The notes under the pieces: generated by a model | Database searches by the model: none | Seen by the model: only the letters and a program-made list of their open reading frames with translations | Told to the model about the DNA's origin: nothing | Made by a program: the position numbers and the translations under genes | In this document: positions 9,892-19,596 of the stretch, in pieces | Layout: each line of letters opens with the position of its first letter | How positions within the stretch are numbered: the stretch's first letter is position 1 | DNA from: Niallia sp. XMNu-256 | GTDB lineage: Bacteria; Bacillota; Bacilli; Bacillales; Cytobacillaceae | DNA length: 64,000 nucleotides | NCBI RefSeq assembly: GCF_036670015.1 | Contig: NZ_CP137637.1 | Location: 1 to 64,000, forward strand | Direction: 5' to 3'

Positions 9892-11163
9892 ATGAGGTGG
9901 TTTGTTCTATTACTATTATTCCTTGGGGCCATCATAAACTTTGCAGATAAATCAATCGTTGGACTTGCAGCTGTGCCTATTATGGAGGAATTTAATCTTA
10001 GTGCTCTAGAGTGGGGACTAGTAGGAAGTAGTTATTATTGGCTTTACCCTGTAACAGGTATTTTTGGAGCTGCATTGGCAGATAAATACGGAGCTAAAAA
10101 AGTACTCGGATTTATTATGTTGTCGTGGACAGTTTTGCAATTTGGAGTGCTGGCCATTGCCGCATTGCCGCTTTTAATCGTTTACAGAGTTTTGTTAGGG
10201 GCATTCGAAGGTCCGTATAGTCCAATTGCTTACAATCATGCTGATAAGTGGTTTCCACCGAAACAGAGAGGTTTTGCCAATTCAGTAATCGTTGGGGGCG
10301 GCACAGTTGGCGCAATGATTGTTGCACCCGTTTTAGTTTCTTTAATTACCATATTTGGATGGAAGATCGCGTTTGCCATTCTGGGTGTAGCTAGTTTTGT
10401 ATGGTTCTTCTTATTCCAATTTTTAACGAAAGAAAATCCGGTTGAAGTATATAAAGAAGCACAAAAAGTAAAGAAAACAAAGCTTGAGAAAATCAAATTA
10501 AAGGATTTCCTTTTAATTTTGGCTTCGCCGACTGCCCTATTTACCACACTAGCCTATTTCTCAACCTATATACTTGTTGTTTGGTTTTCAGTTTGGCTGC
10601 CTATTTATTTAGTAGAATCAATAAAAATGACTTCAGCACAAATGGGATATGGCATAGCGATCATTGGTATTGTTTCTGTAGCGATTTATATGGGAGTTTC
10701 TGTACTATCTGATTATTTATTTAAGAAAAATCAAAATTGGCGTGTTTCAAGGGTTTACATTGTTGCAGGATCATTGATTTTAGGGGCAATATTGTTAGCC
10801 ACAACTACAATCTATCAAAATCCAATCTGGGTTATTGCAGCAATGTGTTTAGCAAAAGGTCTCACATATGCCATTTTACCGATCGGGCCAACCATAATGA
10901 TTAATGAGATGCGTGAGCGTGGCGGCCTAATGACAAGTATTCTCACATCATCTGGTAACCTGGCAGGAATTGTTGCACCACTTATAACGGGTTATATTAT
11001 CAGCTTAGCTGGTGGAGATAGATTGGCCGGCTATAACTTATCAATTTTGTTCATGGCTGCTATAGTTGGAATCTTTGGTATCCTATTTGCAATTTTTGTT
11101 AAACCTTCTATTGGAAAAAGCAAAGATATAAAACAGCCAGAAGTATTGGATAAATCTGTTTAA
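9892..11163 (+). CDS. MFS transporter, anion:cation symporter-like
   Basis: Twelve-helix major facilitator of 423 aa. The first helix reads IINFADKSIVGLA, resembling the NYLDR motif of the ACS (anion:cation symporter) branch. Motif A is visible in the loop after helix 2 (ADKYGAKKV). The protein has a long charged central loop (about 180-205) between two six-helix halves. AAGAGGGAAACTT precedes the ATG. Its place among beta-oxidation genes suggests uptake of an organic acid that the cluster degrades; the substrate is unknown. No truncation is seen. Confidence 0.88.
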   Translation: MRWFVLLLLFLGAIINFADKSIVGLAAVPIMEEFNLSALEWGLVGSSYYWLYPVTGIFGAALADKYGAKKVLGFIMLSWTVLQFGVLAIAALPLLIVYRVLLGAFEGPYSPIAYNHADKWFPPKQRGFANSVIVGGGTVGAMIVAPVLVSLITIFGWKIAFAILGVASFVWFFLFQFLTKENPVEVYKEAQKVKKTKLEKIKLKDFLLILASPTALFTTLAYFSTYILVVWFSVWLPIYLVESIKMTSAQMGYGIAIIGIVSVAIYMGVSVLSDYLFKKNQNWRVSRVYIVAGSLILGAILLATTTIYQNPIWVIAAMCLAKGLTYAILPIGPTIMINEMRERGGLMTSILTSSGNLAGIVAPLITGYIISLAGGDRLAGYNLSILFMAAIVGIFGILFAIFVKPSIGKSKDIKQPEVLDKSV

Positions 11164-11242
11164 AATATTCATAATACTCAGTTAATATAACGAGAATAAG
11201 TTGTAAAAATAGTAGAAAAAACAAGCAAAGGGGAGGAGTTAG

Positions 11243-12124
11243 ATGCAAATGAATACGATTAAAAAAATTGCCGTAGTTGGTTCAGGGGCGATGGGGTCTC
11301 AAATTGCAATGGTGTGTGCACTAGGTGGTTACTCTGTCGTCTTATACGATATAGAAAGTAAAAGTCTAGATAAGGCAAAGCAATCACTTCAAGGTCATAT
11401 GAACCGAAGAATACAGAAAGGAAGAGTAAGAGAAGAGGAGGTAAGTGAAGCCTTCAGTAACATTCTTTTTACTGAAGATTTAGATGAATTAAAGGATGTT
11501 GATTTTGTTATTGAGGCGATTGTGGAAAAATTAGAGGTAAAACGTGAATTATTTAAAAGATTAGATGAAATAACGCCAAAGCATGCAATATTAGCAACGA
11601 ATAGCTCGACAATTGTTAGTTCAAAACTAGCAGATGCAACAAATCGCCCTGAAAAGGTCTGTAACGTACACTTCTTTAACCCGGTTCTAGTTATGGAACT
11701 TGTTGAAATAGTAAGTGGTTCTCATACTTCTGAGGAAACAGCCCAAATAGCAGTAGAAGTTGTAAAAAGTATACAAAAGATACCAGTATTGTTGAAAAAA
11801 GAAATTTCTGGATTTGTTGCTAATCGAATTTTAGCGAAGTTAATGGATGAGGCTGTATTTTTATTAGAAAATGGGTATGCCAGTCACGAGGAAATAGATC
11901 TTGTTTGCACAAAAGCATTGAACCATCCGATCGGTCCATTTGCATTAATGGATTTAACAGGAATTGATGTTAACTATTTTGTTCGAATGCAAAGATATGA
12001 GGAAAGTGGCAATGAGGCGGATATGCCAGCTAAAATTGTACAAGAAAAAGTCCGTAAAGGGGAGCTGGGAAGGAAAACAGGTAAGGGCTTTTACACATAC
12101 GAACAATCAAGTGTTGAAGTATAA
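11243..12124 (+). CDS. 3-hydroxyacyl-CoA dehydrogenase
   Basis: NAD-dependent oxidation of 3-hydroxyacyl-CoA (or 3-hydroxybutyryl-CoA). The 293 aa form a single-function enzyme, not the long FadB/FadN fusion. Residues 8-25 hold the Rossmann loop VVGSGAMGSQIA. The catalytic parts are ATNSSTI (Ser) and VHFFNPV (His). The C-terminal helical domain contains NHPIGPFALMDLTGID and ends GELGRKTGKGFY. GGGGAGGAGTTAG precedes the ATG. An ATG two codons on (11249) is possible but worse placed. Confidence 0.95.
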   Translation: MQMNTIKKIAVVGSGAMGSQIAMVCALGGYSVVLYDIESKSLDKAKQSLQGHMNRRIQKGRVREEEVSEAFSNILFTEDLDELKDVDFVIEAIVEKLEVKRELFKRLDEITPKHAILATNSSTIVSSKLADATNRPEKVCNVHFFNPVLVMELVEIVSGSHTSEETAQIAVEVVKSIQKIPVLLKKEISGFVANRILAKLMDEAVFLLENGYASHEEIDLVCTKALNHPIGPFALMDLTGIDVNYFVRMQRYEESGNEADMPAKIVQEKVRKGELGRKTGKGFYTYEQSSVEV

Positions 12125-12163
12125 GCTAGTTAGTGGCCCCTTTCAAAAGGAGGAGTGAATTTT

Positions 12164-12331
12164 ATGCTGTTATCCAAAATCATTCAATTGACTACAGACA
12201 TAAAAAGCCATAAATCTTCACTAAACCAAGCAGCCAATCAAAAAGACCAATATAATAAGGAATTTTTAAGGATAAAAAACAATCTAGACAAGGAAATTAT
12301 TGAACTAAAGCGATTTTTACCTCCAAAATAA
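12164..12331 (+). CDS. small helical protein of unknown function (55 aa)
   Basis: A 55-codon frame with a very strong ribosome site (AAAGGAGGAGTGAATTTT before ATG), 39 bp after the hydroxyacyl-CoA dehydrogenase. The product is highly charged and probably one helix or coiled coil, with leucine/isoleucine spacing in DKEIIELKRFL near the C-terminus. It has no cysteine and no membrane segment. I do not recognise a family. The ribosome site and operon position argue that it is translated. Confidence 0.6.
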   Translation: MLLSKIIQLTTDIKSHKSSLNQAANQKDQYNKEFLRIKNNLDKEIIELKRFLPPK

Positions 12332-12445
12332 GTAGAACGGTGTGTTTTTGCCAAAGTTTAAATGAATACGAAAGAATAATAGATTTACAGGAAAATGTAT
12401 TTATAAAAATTAATATAGTTGAATTATTTTAAGGAGGAAAAAACA

Positions 12446-13594
12446 ATGACTCTATTATTATCCGATGAAATGCTTCAAATGAAGACGATGATTCGTAATT
12501 TCGTAGATAAGGAAGTGGAACCATTTGCACAACAAATTGAGGAAGACGATGCGATTCCGCAACATTTAGTTGAAAAGTCAAAAGAATTAGGATTATTCGG
12601 AATGAGTATTCCAGAAGAATATGGTGGAATTGGTTTAAATACAGTTGAAAAGGCAACGATCTTAGAACAACTAGGTAGAACACATAATGGTTTTGTCTCT
12701 CTCATTAGCGCTCATACAGGAATTGGAAGTACAGGGATTGTGAAATTAGCCTCTGAGTATTTAAAAAATAAATATTTACCCGATATGGCTGCCGGTAATA
12801 AAATTGGTGCATTTGCGTTATCTGAACCGGGAGCAGGATCTGATGCAACGAATTTAGCAACAAGGGCAGAGAAAAAAGGCGACTATTGGGTTATGAATGG
12901 TACGAAACATTTCATTACAAATGGACCGGTTGCTGATGTTTATACCGTGTTTGCCTTAACGGATAAAGAGAAAGGTGCAAAAGGCGGAATTACTGCCTTC
13001 TTAGTTGAAAGAGACTTCCCTGGATTGATTGTTGGTAAAAAGGACAAGAAAATGGGATTAAGAGGTTCATATACTTCTCAAATTATTTTTGAAGACTGTA
13101 TAATCCCAGAAGAAAATGTAATTGGTGAAGTAGGCATGGGATATATGTCAGCACTTAAAATCTTAGGTGAAGGACGGGTAAGTCTTGCAGCGAGAGCAGT
13201 GGGATCATGCGATAAATTAATTGAATTATCTGCCAATTACGCGAAAGAGCGTGTACAATTTGGTAAGCCAATTGCTGAAAACCAAGCGATTCAATGGATG
13301 CTTGCAGACATGGCGACGGAAACAGAAGCTGCTAGAACATTAACCATGATGGCAGCACAAAAGATAGATGAAGGTAAAAAGGTCATTAAAGAGGCTTCAA
13401 TGGCAAAACTGTTTGCCTCCGAAGTTTTTAATAAAGTAGCAGATAAGGCTGTACAAATTCATGGCGGGATGGGATATGTGGCAGAATATCCGGTTGAACG
13501 TTTTTATCGGGATGCCCGCATTACGAAGATATATGAAGGGACAAATGAGGTTCAACGCTTAGTCATCGCAAGAAATGTCTTAGCAGAGTGCTAA
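12446..13594 (+). CDS. acyl-CoA dehydrogenase (second copy)
   Basis: Second ACAD of 382 aa, clearly homologous to the one at 3.5 kb. FALSEPGAGSDA and NGTKHFITN mark the FAD site. The C-terminus reads RFYRDARITKIYEGTNEVQRL, with the catalytic Glu at about 364. The start at 12446 is chosen because TTAAGGAGGAAAAAACA sits correctly in front of it; an upstream in-frame TTG (12419) lies before that ribosome site. Having two ACADs suggests different chain lengths or branched versus straight substrates (inference). Confidence 0.95.
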   Translation: MTLLLSDEMLQMKTMIRNFVDKEVEPFAQQIEEDDAIPQHLVEKSKELGLFGMSIPEEYGGIGLNTVEKATILEQLGRTHNGFVSLISAHTGIGSTGIVKLASEYLKNKYLPDMAAGNKIGAFALSEPGAGSDATNLATRAEKKGDYWVMNGTKHFITNGPVADVYTVFALTDKEKGAKGGITAFLVERDFPGLIVGKKDKKMGLRGSYTSQIIFEDCIIPEENVIGEVGMGYMSALKILGEGRVSLAARAVGSCDKLIELSANYAKERVQFGKPIAENQAIQWMLADMATETEAARTLTMMAAQKIDEGKKVIKEASMAKLFASEVFNKVADKAVQIHGGMGYVAEYPVERFYRDARITKIYEGTNEVQRLVIARNVLAEC

Positions 13595-13679
13595 TAGAAT
13601 TGGTTGTGCCACTGTGGAGAAAGAAATTCAATTTCACGGTGGCACAAGCTTTAAGGATTATTTGAAAGGAGAGGATTTA

Positions 13680-15299
13680 ATGAATCGTCCATGGTATAAG
13701 AATTATCCATATAAAGAGGATGTACAAATTCCCGAAGAATCCCTATATATCCTCCTTGATAAAACAGTCAGACTGTATGGTGACCAACCAGCAGTGATTT
13801 TTGAGGATAAAATAGTAACCTATATTGAACTTAAAGATCAAGTTGATCGCTTAGCATCGGCATGGAAAGAATTAGGATATCAAAAAGGTGAAAGAATAGG
13901 ATTAATGCTGTCGAATCATCCTGACTACATCATTTCTTATTATGCTGCACTTTCGCTTGGGCTGATTATTGTACAAGTTAATCCCATGTATACCCCCCGT
14001 GAACTTTTACAGATTCTGTACGATTCCAAATTAACTTACCTTGTCACAGATCCTCCTGCATTAGAAACTGTACGTAAAGTATATGACAACTATCGTTTCC
14101 GGCATATTATGCTGTCACAAATGACGGTTGACCATCAAGAAGATGATATATTTCAAAATTTAGATGAATTAAAAGGTCATTCGAAAACCTTTGAAAAACC
14201 TGTTTCTATATCGGTACATGATGACGTTGCAATCATACAGTATACAGGCGGTACTACCGGAAAAATGAAAGGAGCCATGTTGACCCATTACAATTTAATG
14301 GCCAATGTTATTCAAAGTTACGCCGCGTACAAAGGAAAATTACAGCTTGGACAGGAAGTTGTCTTGGCAGCTACGCCGCTCTACCATGTATATGCAATGA
14401 CAAGTGCAATGAATTTTGGGATATTCATTGGGGGAACCATTCTATTGATCAGGAAATTCGATATTGATTATGTACTAGAGTCTATTAAAAAGTATCGGCC
14501 CACTTTCTTCCCAGGGGTCCCTAAAATGTACAACGCATTTATCAATCATCCTCAGGTGGAGAGCTACGGATTGGATTGTATAAAAGTGTGTTCTAGCGGT
14601 TCAGCGCCACTCCCCGTTGATGTGATTAAACGTTTTGAGTACTTAACCAATGCAGTTATTAGCGAGGGGTATGGCTTATCTGAAACGTCACCGACCACAC
14701 ACCGAAATCCAACAAATGGAACGAGGAAAGTTGGCAGTATAGGAATTCCAGTTCCTTTTACCGATTGTTTGATTGTTGATGATTATGGACAAGAATTACC
14801 GCCGATGGCTATTGGAGAATTATTAATTAGAGGACCTCAGGTAATGAAGGGGTATTGGGGCAATAAGGATGAAACGAACAAAGCCTTACAAAATGACTGG
14901 CTGTATACTGGGGATTTAGCGATGATGGATCAAGACGGTTACTTTTTTATCGTTGGCCGAAAAAAGGAAATGATCATTGTAGGCGGCTTTAATATTTATC
15001 CTCAAGAGGTTGAGGGTGTTCTATATGAACATCCTAATATAAAGGAAGTAGCTGTGGCCGGTATTCCAAATGAAGTGGAAGGAGAAATCGTTAAAGCCTA
15101 TATCGTTCCAAAGGACGGATGTCAAGTTGATTTGGAGGAAGTCCGAGGTTATTGTTATCAAAAACTAACCCGTTATAAAGTACCGAAAGAGTTTGAAATA
15201 AGAGATTCATTACCACGAAACACAGTTGGAAAGTTACTTAAGAGGATTCTCATTCAAGAGGAAAAGGAGAAAGACTCAATAACTACATCTAGCCATTGA
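13680..15299 (+). CDS. long-chain acyl-CoA ligase (AMP-forming)
   Basis: ATP-dependent activation of a carboxylic acid to its CoA thioester. The adenylate-forming signature [14 protein letters not shown], the [10 protein letters not shown] motif, the YTGDLA aspartate and the hinge [16 protein letters not shown] are all present. So is the C-terminal lysine region [11 protein letters not shown]. The start is set at 13680 because AAAGGAGAGGATTTA precedes that ATG; a GTG at 13614 is in frame but lacks a site, and the protein from 13680 (539 aa) matches the family. Its tail overlaps the next open frame by 4 nt. It would feed the oxidation enzymes around it. Confidence 0.93.
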   Translation: MNRPWYKNYPYKEDVQIPEESLYILLDKTVRLYGDQPAVIFEDKIVTYIELKDQVDRLASAWKELGYQKGERIGLMLSNHPDYIISYYAALSLGLIIVQVNPMYTPRELLQILYDSKLTYLVTDPPALETVRKVYDNYRFRHIMLSQMTVDHQEDDIFQNLDELKGHSKTFEKPVSISVHDDVAIIQYTGGTTGKMKGAMLTHYNLMANVIQSYAAYKGKLQLGQEVVLAATPLYHVYAMTSAMNFGIFIGGTILLIRKFDIDYVLESIKKYRPTFFPGVPKMYNAFINHPQVESYGLDCIKVCSSGSAPLPVDVIKRFEYLTNAVISEGYGLSETSPTTHRNPTNGTRKVGSIGIPVPFTDCLIVDDYGQELPPMAIGELLIRGPQVMKGYWGNKDETNKALQNDWLYTGDLAMMDQDGYFFIVGRKKEMIIVGGFNIYPQEVEGVLYEHPNIKEVAVAGIPNEVEGEIVKAYIVPKDGCQVDLEEVRGYCYQKLTRYKVPKEFEIRDSLPRNTVGKLLKRILIQEEKEKDSITTSSH

Positions 15300-15361
15300 A
15301 ACAAATTTATATTATTAGTAGCAATAGAAAATTATATCCATTTTATAAGGAGAGAGAAAAG

Positions 15362-16546
15362 GTGAGTGAAAATATTGTTATTGTGAGTGCCGTTAGGACA
15401 CCAATCGGACGTTATGGCGGGGCATTTAAAGAAATAAGTTCAGGTCATTTGGCGAGTATTGCCATAACAGAGGCGGTCAAAAGAGCAAATATAGCGCTCG
15501 AACAGGTGGATGAGGTTATTTTGGGAGAGGTCAGACAATCTACCGAATCCTCTAATGTAGCAAGGGTTGCTGCTCTTCGTTCGGGTATTTCTGAAACTGC
15601 CCCTGCTTTTACTGTAAATAGATTATGTGCTTCAGGAATGCAGGCAATCGCTTCAGCTGCACAGCAAATTAGTTCAAACCAAGCTAAAATAATTGTGGCC
15701 GGCGGTACGGAAAATATGAGCAGAGCACCGTTATATATAAGAAATACACGTTTTGGTGGGGACCGCTCCGTATTAGTAGATTCCAATACAGAAAATGGAC
15801 AGCAGCCTCAGGAAGTATACGGAAGAAACTTGGGAATGGGGATTACAGCAGAAAATGTAGCTGAGAAATATAATATTTCAAGAGAGGATCAGGATGCTTT
15901 CGCAGTGGAAAGCCAACGAAGAACTGCAAAAGCGATAGAAGATGAAAAATTTAAGGCCGAAATCGTTCCAGTTGAAATCAAAGATAAAAAAGGTAAGGTG
16001 ATAATTAATACTGATGAACACCCTCGTCCTAAAATTACAATAGAAAAGTTGTCAAGCTTAAAGCCGGTTTTCAAAGAAAACGGTACTGTTACGGCCGGCA
16101 ACGCTTGCGGCCGGAATGACGGAGCATCGGCATTAGTCTTAATGAAAGAGAATGAGGCTGTACGCTTAGGCTTAAAACCGCTTGCAAGGATAGTAGATTG
16201 GTCGGCTGTAGGTGTCTCCCCTGAAGTAATGGGAGTTGGCCCTGTCCCAGCCGTCACGAAACTATTAGAACGTACAGGGAAAAAAATAGACGATATCGGT
16301 CTTTTTGAATTAAATGAAGCTTTTGCTTCCCAGTCATTGGCGGTTATACGTGAACTGCATCTTGACGTTAGCAAGGTCAACGTAAATGGCGGTGCGATTG
16401 CGCTGGGACATCCGGTTGGCTCAACTGGTGCCCGCATCGTCGTCACCTTAATTCATGAACTGATTCGCCGTCAGGAAAGATTCGGGATTGCTACTCTGTG
16501 TGTAGGCGGAGGACAAGGTATGGCGATTATGATTGAAACCATTTAA
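15362..16546 (+). CDS. acetyl-CoA acetyltransferase (thiolase, second copy)
   Basis: Thiolase of about 394 aa with the full catalytic set: [10 protein letters not shown] (about C89), [10 protein letters not shown] (about H350) and LCVGGGQG (about C380). The frame is open back to an ATG at 15296, but the upstream residues do not look thiolase-like. AAGGAGAGAGAAAAG sits before the GTG at 15362, after which [19 protein letters not shown] begins exactly like the family. It follows the acyl-CoA ligase closely and ends the core spiral of this operon. Confidence 0.94.
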   Translation: MSENIVIVSAVRTPIGRYGGAFKEISSGHLASIAITEAVKRANIALEQVDEVILGEVRQSTESSNVARVAALRSGISETAPAFTVNRLCASGMQAIASAAQQISSNQAKIIVAGGTENMSRAPLYIRNTRFGGDRSVLVDSNTENGQQPQEVYGRNLGMGITAENVAEKYNISREDQDAFAVESQRRTAKAIEDEKFKAEIVPVEIKDKKGKVIINTDEHPRPKITIEKLSSLKPVFKENGTVTAGNACGRNDGASALVLMKENEAVRLGLKPLARIVDWSAVGVSPEVMGVGPVPAVTKLLERTGKKIDDIGLFELNEAFASQSLAVIRELHLDVSKVNVNGGAIALGHPVGSTGARIVVTLIHELIRRQERFGIATLCVGGGQGMAIMIETI

Positions 16547-16736
16547 GGTTATTCATTTATTATTCATTTATTAAATTCATAGATTATATGTGAAAGAAAA
16601 CGGAATAATTAAGCAGGATTTAGATTCCCATCTTTTTTACTTAATCGTTCCTCTTAAGAGGTAACTATAGGGTGAAAATACTTTTTTTGGAAAATGGTAA
16701 CAGACACTTAAAGTAGAGAAAAAGGAGTGAGGGATC

Positions 16737-17147
16737 GTGAGCGTTACAGTCAACGATATACGAGAAAAGTTTGAGGGCAGTTCATTCTTTTCATTAATAG
16801 GATTTGAAGTTGTTCATTATGAAGAAGAAAGTGCTGTACTCAAGTTGAAAATGAAAGAAGAATTACTAAATGTAAATGGACGTCTTCACGGAGGTATTCA
16901 TGCTACTATGCTGGATACCGCACTAGGGATGGTCATTCGTTCCGTTACGAAGATGAATGTTGTTACAACCAATTTAAACATTCATTATCTGGCCGGAGTA
17001 TCAGGAACAGAAATCTACGCAGAGGCAAAAATCCTTCAAATAGGCTACAAAACTGCCTTCGCAGAAGGAGAAATAAAGGATGCTGATGGGAAGGTAATCG
17101 CAAAAGGGGTCGGAACATTTAAGATTCTACGTAATGAAGATAAATAA
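16737..17147 (+). CDS. PaaI-type hotdog thioesterase
   Basis: Small hotdog-fold acyl-CoA thioesterase of 136 aa. The central motif VNGRLHGGIHATMLDTA matches the PaaI family HGG-x-x-x-x-x-D pattern, in which the glycine turn and Asp form the active site. AAAAGGAGTGAGGGATC precedes the GTG start. It could rescue CoA from dead-end thioesters during degradation. A second hotdog gene follows at 18.3 kb. The stop codon lies in a 14-bp tandem repeat (see that entry). Confidence 0.88.
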   Translation: MSVTVNDIREKFEGSSFFSLIGFEVVHYEEESAVLKLKMKEELLNVNGRLHGGIHATMLDTALGMVIRSVTKMNVVTTNLNIHYLAGVSGTEIYAEAKILQIGYKTAFAEGEIKDADGKVIAKGVGTFKILRNEDK

Positions 17148-17169
17148 ATGAAGATAAATAAATGAAGAA
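17134..17169 (+). repeat. 14-bp tandem repeat across a stop codon
   Basis: The unit ATGAAGATAAATAA occurs twice head to tail (17134-17147 and 17148-17161) and begins a third time as ATGAAGAAT. The first unit supplies the last residues and the TAA of the PaaI-like gene. It looks like a slippage duplication. Confidence 0.85.
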
Positions 17170-17235
17170 TGATGACAGGATGGATAAAAATGAGATTAAA
17201 ACTTAAATACCCTTGTGTATGGAGGTATAAAAGAT

Positions 17236-18228
17236 ATGAAAAAAATCCCTTCAATTCTTCAAGGATTACGAATACCTGTAATCGGCTCACCGCTTTTTAT
17301 TATTAGCAGCCCAAAATTAGTCATTGAGCAATGCAAGGCTGGTATTATTGGTTCAATGCCTGCTCTGAACGCCCGGCCGGCCTCTCAGCTTGATGAGTGG
17401 CTGGCCGAAATCACGGAGGAGCTTAAAGCTTACAACGCTCGAAATCCAGATCGGCCGGCTGCACCATTTGCCATTAATCAGAATGTGCATAAGACCAATA
17501 AACGGCTGGAACAAGACATGGAAGTATGTATAAAACATAAAGTCCCCATTATTATTACATCCTTGGGTGCACGAGAGGACGTTAATAAAGCCATACACAG
17601 TTATGGGGGGATCGTTCTTCATGATGTGATCAACAACTATTTCGCACATAAAGCAATAGAAAAAGGAGCAGATGGATTGATTGCTGTTGCATCAGGGGCA
17701 GGAGGCCACGCTGGTGTCAAAAGCCCTTTCGCTTTGATTCAGGAAATTAGACAGTGGTTTGATGGTCCACTCGCTTTAGCTGGTTCCATTGCTAGCGGAA
17801 AAGCGATCCTTGCTGCTCAGGTAATGGGTGCAGACCTTGCATATATTGGAACACCTTTCATTGCTACTAAAGAAGCAAATGCTTCTGATGCCTATAAGCA
17901 GGCAATCGTTGATGGTACGTCTGACGACATTATATATAGTAATCTCTTTACGGGGGTACATGGGAATTATCTGGCACCGTCTATTATAGCGGCCGGATTA
18001 GATCCTGACAGACTGCCTGTAAGTGACCCCTCTCAGATGAATTTTGCCAGGGAGACAAAACCATGGAAGGATATCTGGGGAGCAGGTCAAGGAATTGGGA
18101 CTATTAAAGAGGTTATAACTGCTTCGGCATTCATAGATAAGCTTTATCAAGAGTATATTCAAGCGAGGCAGAGTATATTGAAGCAAATCCATTTTGATAC
18201 TTCGAATAGCAATGAAGCAGTAAAGTAA
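17236..18228 (+). CDS. nitronate monooxygenase-like flavoprotein
   Basis: FMN-dependent TIM-barrel of the nitronate monooxygenase/FabK-like family. Visible parts are the N-terminal PVIGSPLFIIS strand, the catalytic-histidine loop ASGAGGHAG, and the phosphate-binding strands LALAGSIASGKAI and GADLAYIGTPFIAT. Class I enzymes use the His in the GGHxG loop, which is present. The start at 17236 is chosen over 17215 because GGAGGTATAAAAGAT leads to it. In fatty-acid clusters such proteins may act on nitroalkanes or as enoyl reductases; the role here is not clear. 330 aa. Confidence 0.85.
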   Translation: MKKIPSILQGLRIPVIGSPLFIISSPKLVIEQCKAGIIGSMPALNARPASQLDEWLAEITEELKAYNARNPDRPAAPFAINQNVHKTNKRLEQDMEVCIKHKVPIIITSLGAREDVNKAIHSYGGIVLHDVINNYFAHKAIEKGADGLIAVASGAGGHAGVKSPFALIQEIRQWFDGPLALAGSIASGKAILAAQVMGADLAYIGTPFIATKEANASDAYKQAIVDGTSDDIIYSNLFTGVHGNYLAPSIIAAGLDPDRLPVSDPSQMNFARETKPWKDIWGAGQGIGTIKEVITASAFIDKLYQEYIQARQSILKQIHFDTSNSNEAVK

Positions 18229-18274
18229 AAGAATTACAAAGACAAAGATCAGATCAAAAGGGGGGCTGATTTGG

Positions 18275-18736
18275 ATGATTGTTTCTAAAGAAGTATTAGA
18301 TTTATATAATATGGAAGATGAATGGGCTTTTGCTGAACAGATTCGGTCCCGGAATAAACATACTCTGATTAATGAACTTGATATCGAATATTTAGAACTC
18401 ACACCTGACCGCGTGGTTATGAATATGCCAGTAGGCCCCAAAACCTGGCAGCCAGCAGGCATCCTTCATGGCGGGGCATCAGTTGCTCTAGCGGAAACGG
18501 CAGCAACTATTGCAACAGCTATCAATATTGATCCGAATCAATTTCAGCCAGTAGGCATGGAAATCAATGCAAACCATATTCGGAGTAAAATGGACGGCGT
18601 GGTCACAGCCATTGCAATCCCTTTTCACAAGGGGCGCACGACGATGGTCTGGGATATAAAAATTACGGATGAAGATGAAAAATTAATTTGTATTTCTCGC
18701 TGTACAATAGCCGTTATTCGTAAAATAGAAAGATGA
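18275..18736 (+). CDS. PaaI/YuxO-type hotdog thioesterase
   Basis: Second hotdog thioesterase, 153 aa, with the motif PAGILHGGASVALAETAA. Glu rather than Asp occupies the catalytic helix, as in YuxO/MenI-type thioesterases. AAAAGGGGGGCTGATTTGG precedes the ATG. It is the last intact gene of the island: from its stop codon onward the DNA holds only broken genes. It may hydrolyse acyl- or aryl-CoA; the substrate is unknown. Confidence 0.88.
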   Translation: MIVSKEVLDLYNMEDEWAFAEQIRSRNKHTLINELDIEYLELTPDRVVMNMPVGPKTWQPAGILHGGASVALAETAATIATAINIDPNQFQPVGMEINANHIRSKMDGVVTAIAIPFHKGRTTMVWDIKITDEDEKLICISRCTIAVIRKIER

Positions 18737-19117
18737 AAGGATATTGGAAAAGTCCAGAAGAAACTCCATTGCTTTGAGGGACTGATGGTTTTATACGGGG
18801 AGCATTGCCACAATGGATGAAGAGGGGTATTTCTTTACTGTAGTCAGGAAGAAGGATCTAATCATTTCAAGCGGCTTTAATATTTACCCGATTGAAATGG
18901 AAAGTGTTATCTATCAGCATACAGCAGTGACGGGGAGGAGGCTTGTGTTTTTAGAATCCCGGATCCTTATCGCGGGGAAACTGTCAAAGCGGCCATCGTT
19001 CTAAAAAAGTGATATGTGTAACCGAACAGGAAATAATAGAATGGTGCAATGAACGGATTGCAAGATATAAAGTCCCGCGATTGATTGAATTTAGAGAATA
19101 ACTGCCGAAACAACTAG
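18737..19117 (+). pseudogene. acyl-CoA ligase, C-terminal remnant
   Basis: The frame starting at the previous stop reads GYWKSPEETPL, then breaks. Another frame gives MDEEGYFFTVVRKKDLIISSGFN, matching the hinge of AMP-forming ligases, then YRGETVKAAIVLKK in a third frame and ARYKVPRLIEFRE near the end. So only the last quarter of a ligase remains, with several frameshifts and stops. It joins the next remnant directly, suggesting a deletion junction near 19115. Confidence 0.8.
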
Positions 19118-19556
19118 TCTATTCAATAGCAGTGTTAGTTTCACGTCCATTTACAGGCCGATTAATGGACGTAAAAGGAGCAAGCTATATTATGTATCCG
19201 TCCTTTATTCTCTTTACAGCCGGAATGCTGCTTTTAAGTTCAGCCCACAACAGCATCACTTTATTATTATCGGGTATACTTATTGGACTCGGATTTGGTA
19301 ATATGCAGTCATGCACTCAGGCGATCGCTGTTAAGTTGACTCCTTCTCATCGTATGTGACTGGCAACGTCGACTTTCTTTATATTTCTAGACACAGGACT
19401 TGGAGTTGGCCCTTATCTCCTTGGATTCATCATTCCATTCACGAGCTACAATACCCCTCTATGCTATCTTAGGCGTTGTAGTCTTGGCATCTACCATTCT
19501 TTACTTTTTACTACACGGAAAGAAAGGGCTAGAATCAATGCTTTACCCCAATAATA
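19116..19556 (+). pseudogene. MFS transporter, C-terminal remnant
   Basis: Frame fragments give VSRPFTGRLMDVKGASYIMY, then a glycine-rich helix GILIGLGFGNMQS, an in-frame TGA after TPSHRM, and FLDTGLGVGPYLLGF. After a frameshift it continues as TPLYAILGVVVLASTIL. This order matches the last half of a drug- or sugar-type MFS carrier. The N-terminal half is absent, so it is non-functional. Confidence 0.8.
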
Positions 19557-19562
19557 AATATG

Positions 19563-19596
19563 AAGGGACATCTTGTATAAGAGATGTTCCTTTTTA
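19563..19596 (+). terminator. rho-independent terminator
   Basis: The hairpin AAGGGACATCT-TGTATAAG-AGATGTTCC is followed by TTTTT. It lies just after the MFS remnant and may once have ended that transcript. Confidence 0.65.

Noticed and set aside
11964-12158. 64-codon frame inside the 3-hydroxyacyl-CoA dehydrogenase
   Set aside because: Shadow frame of a well-supported gene.
15889-16446. 185-codon reverse frame inside the second thiolase
   Set aside because: Antisense shadow of a gene with all catalytic residues in place.
1-18736. FadR-type operators expected for beta-oxidation genes
   Set aside because: I looked for the TGAATGA-TCATTCA palindrome in the intergenic regions and found no convincing copy.
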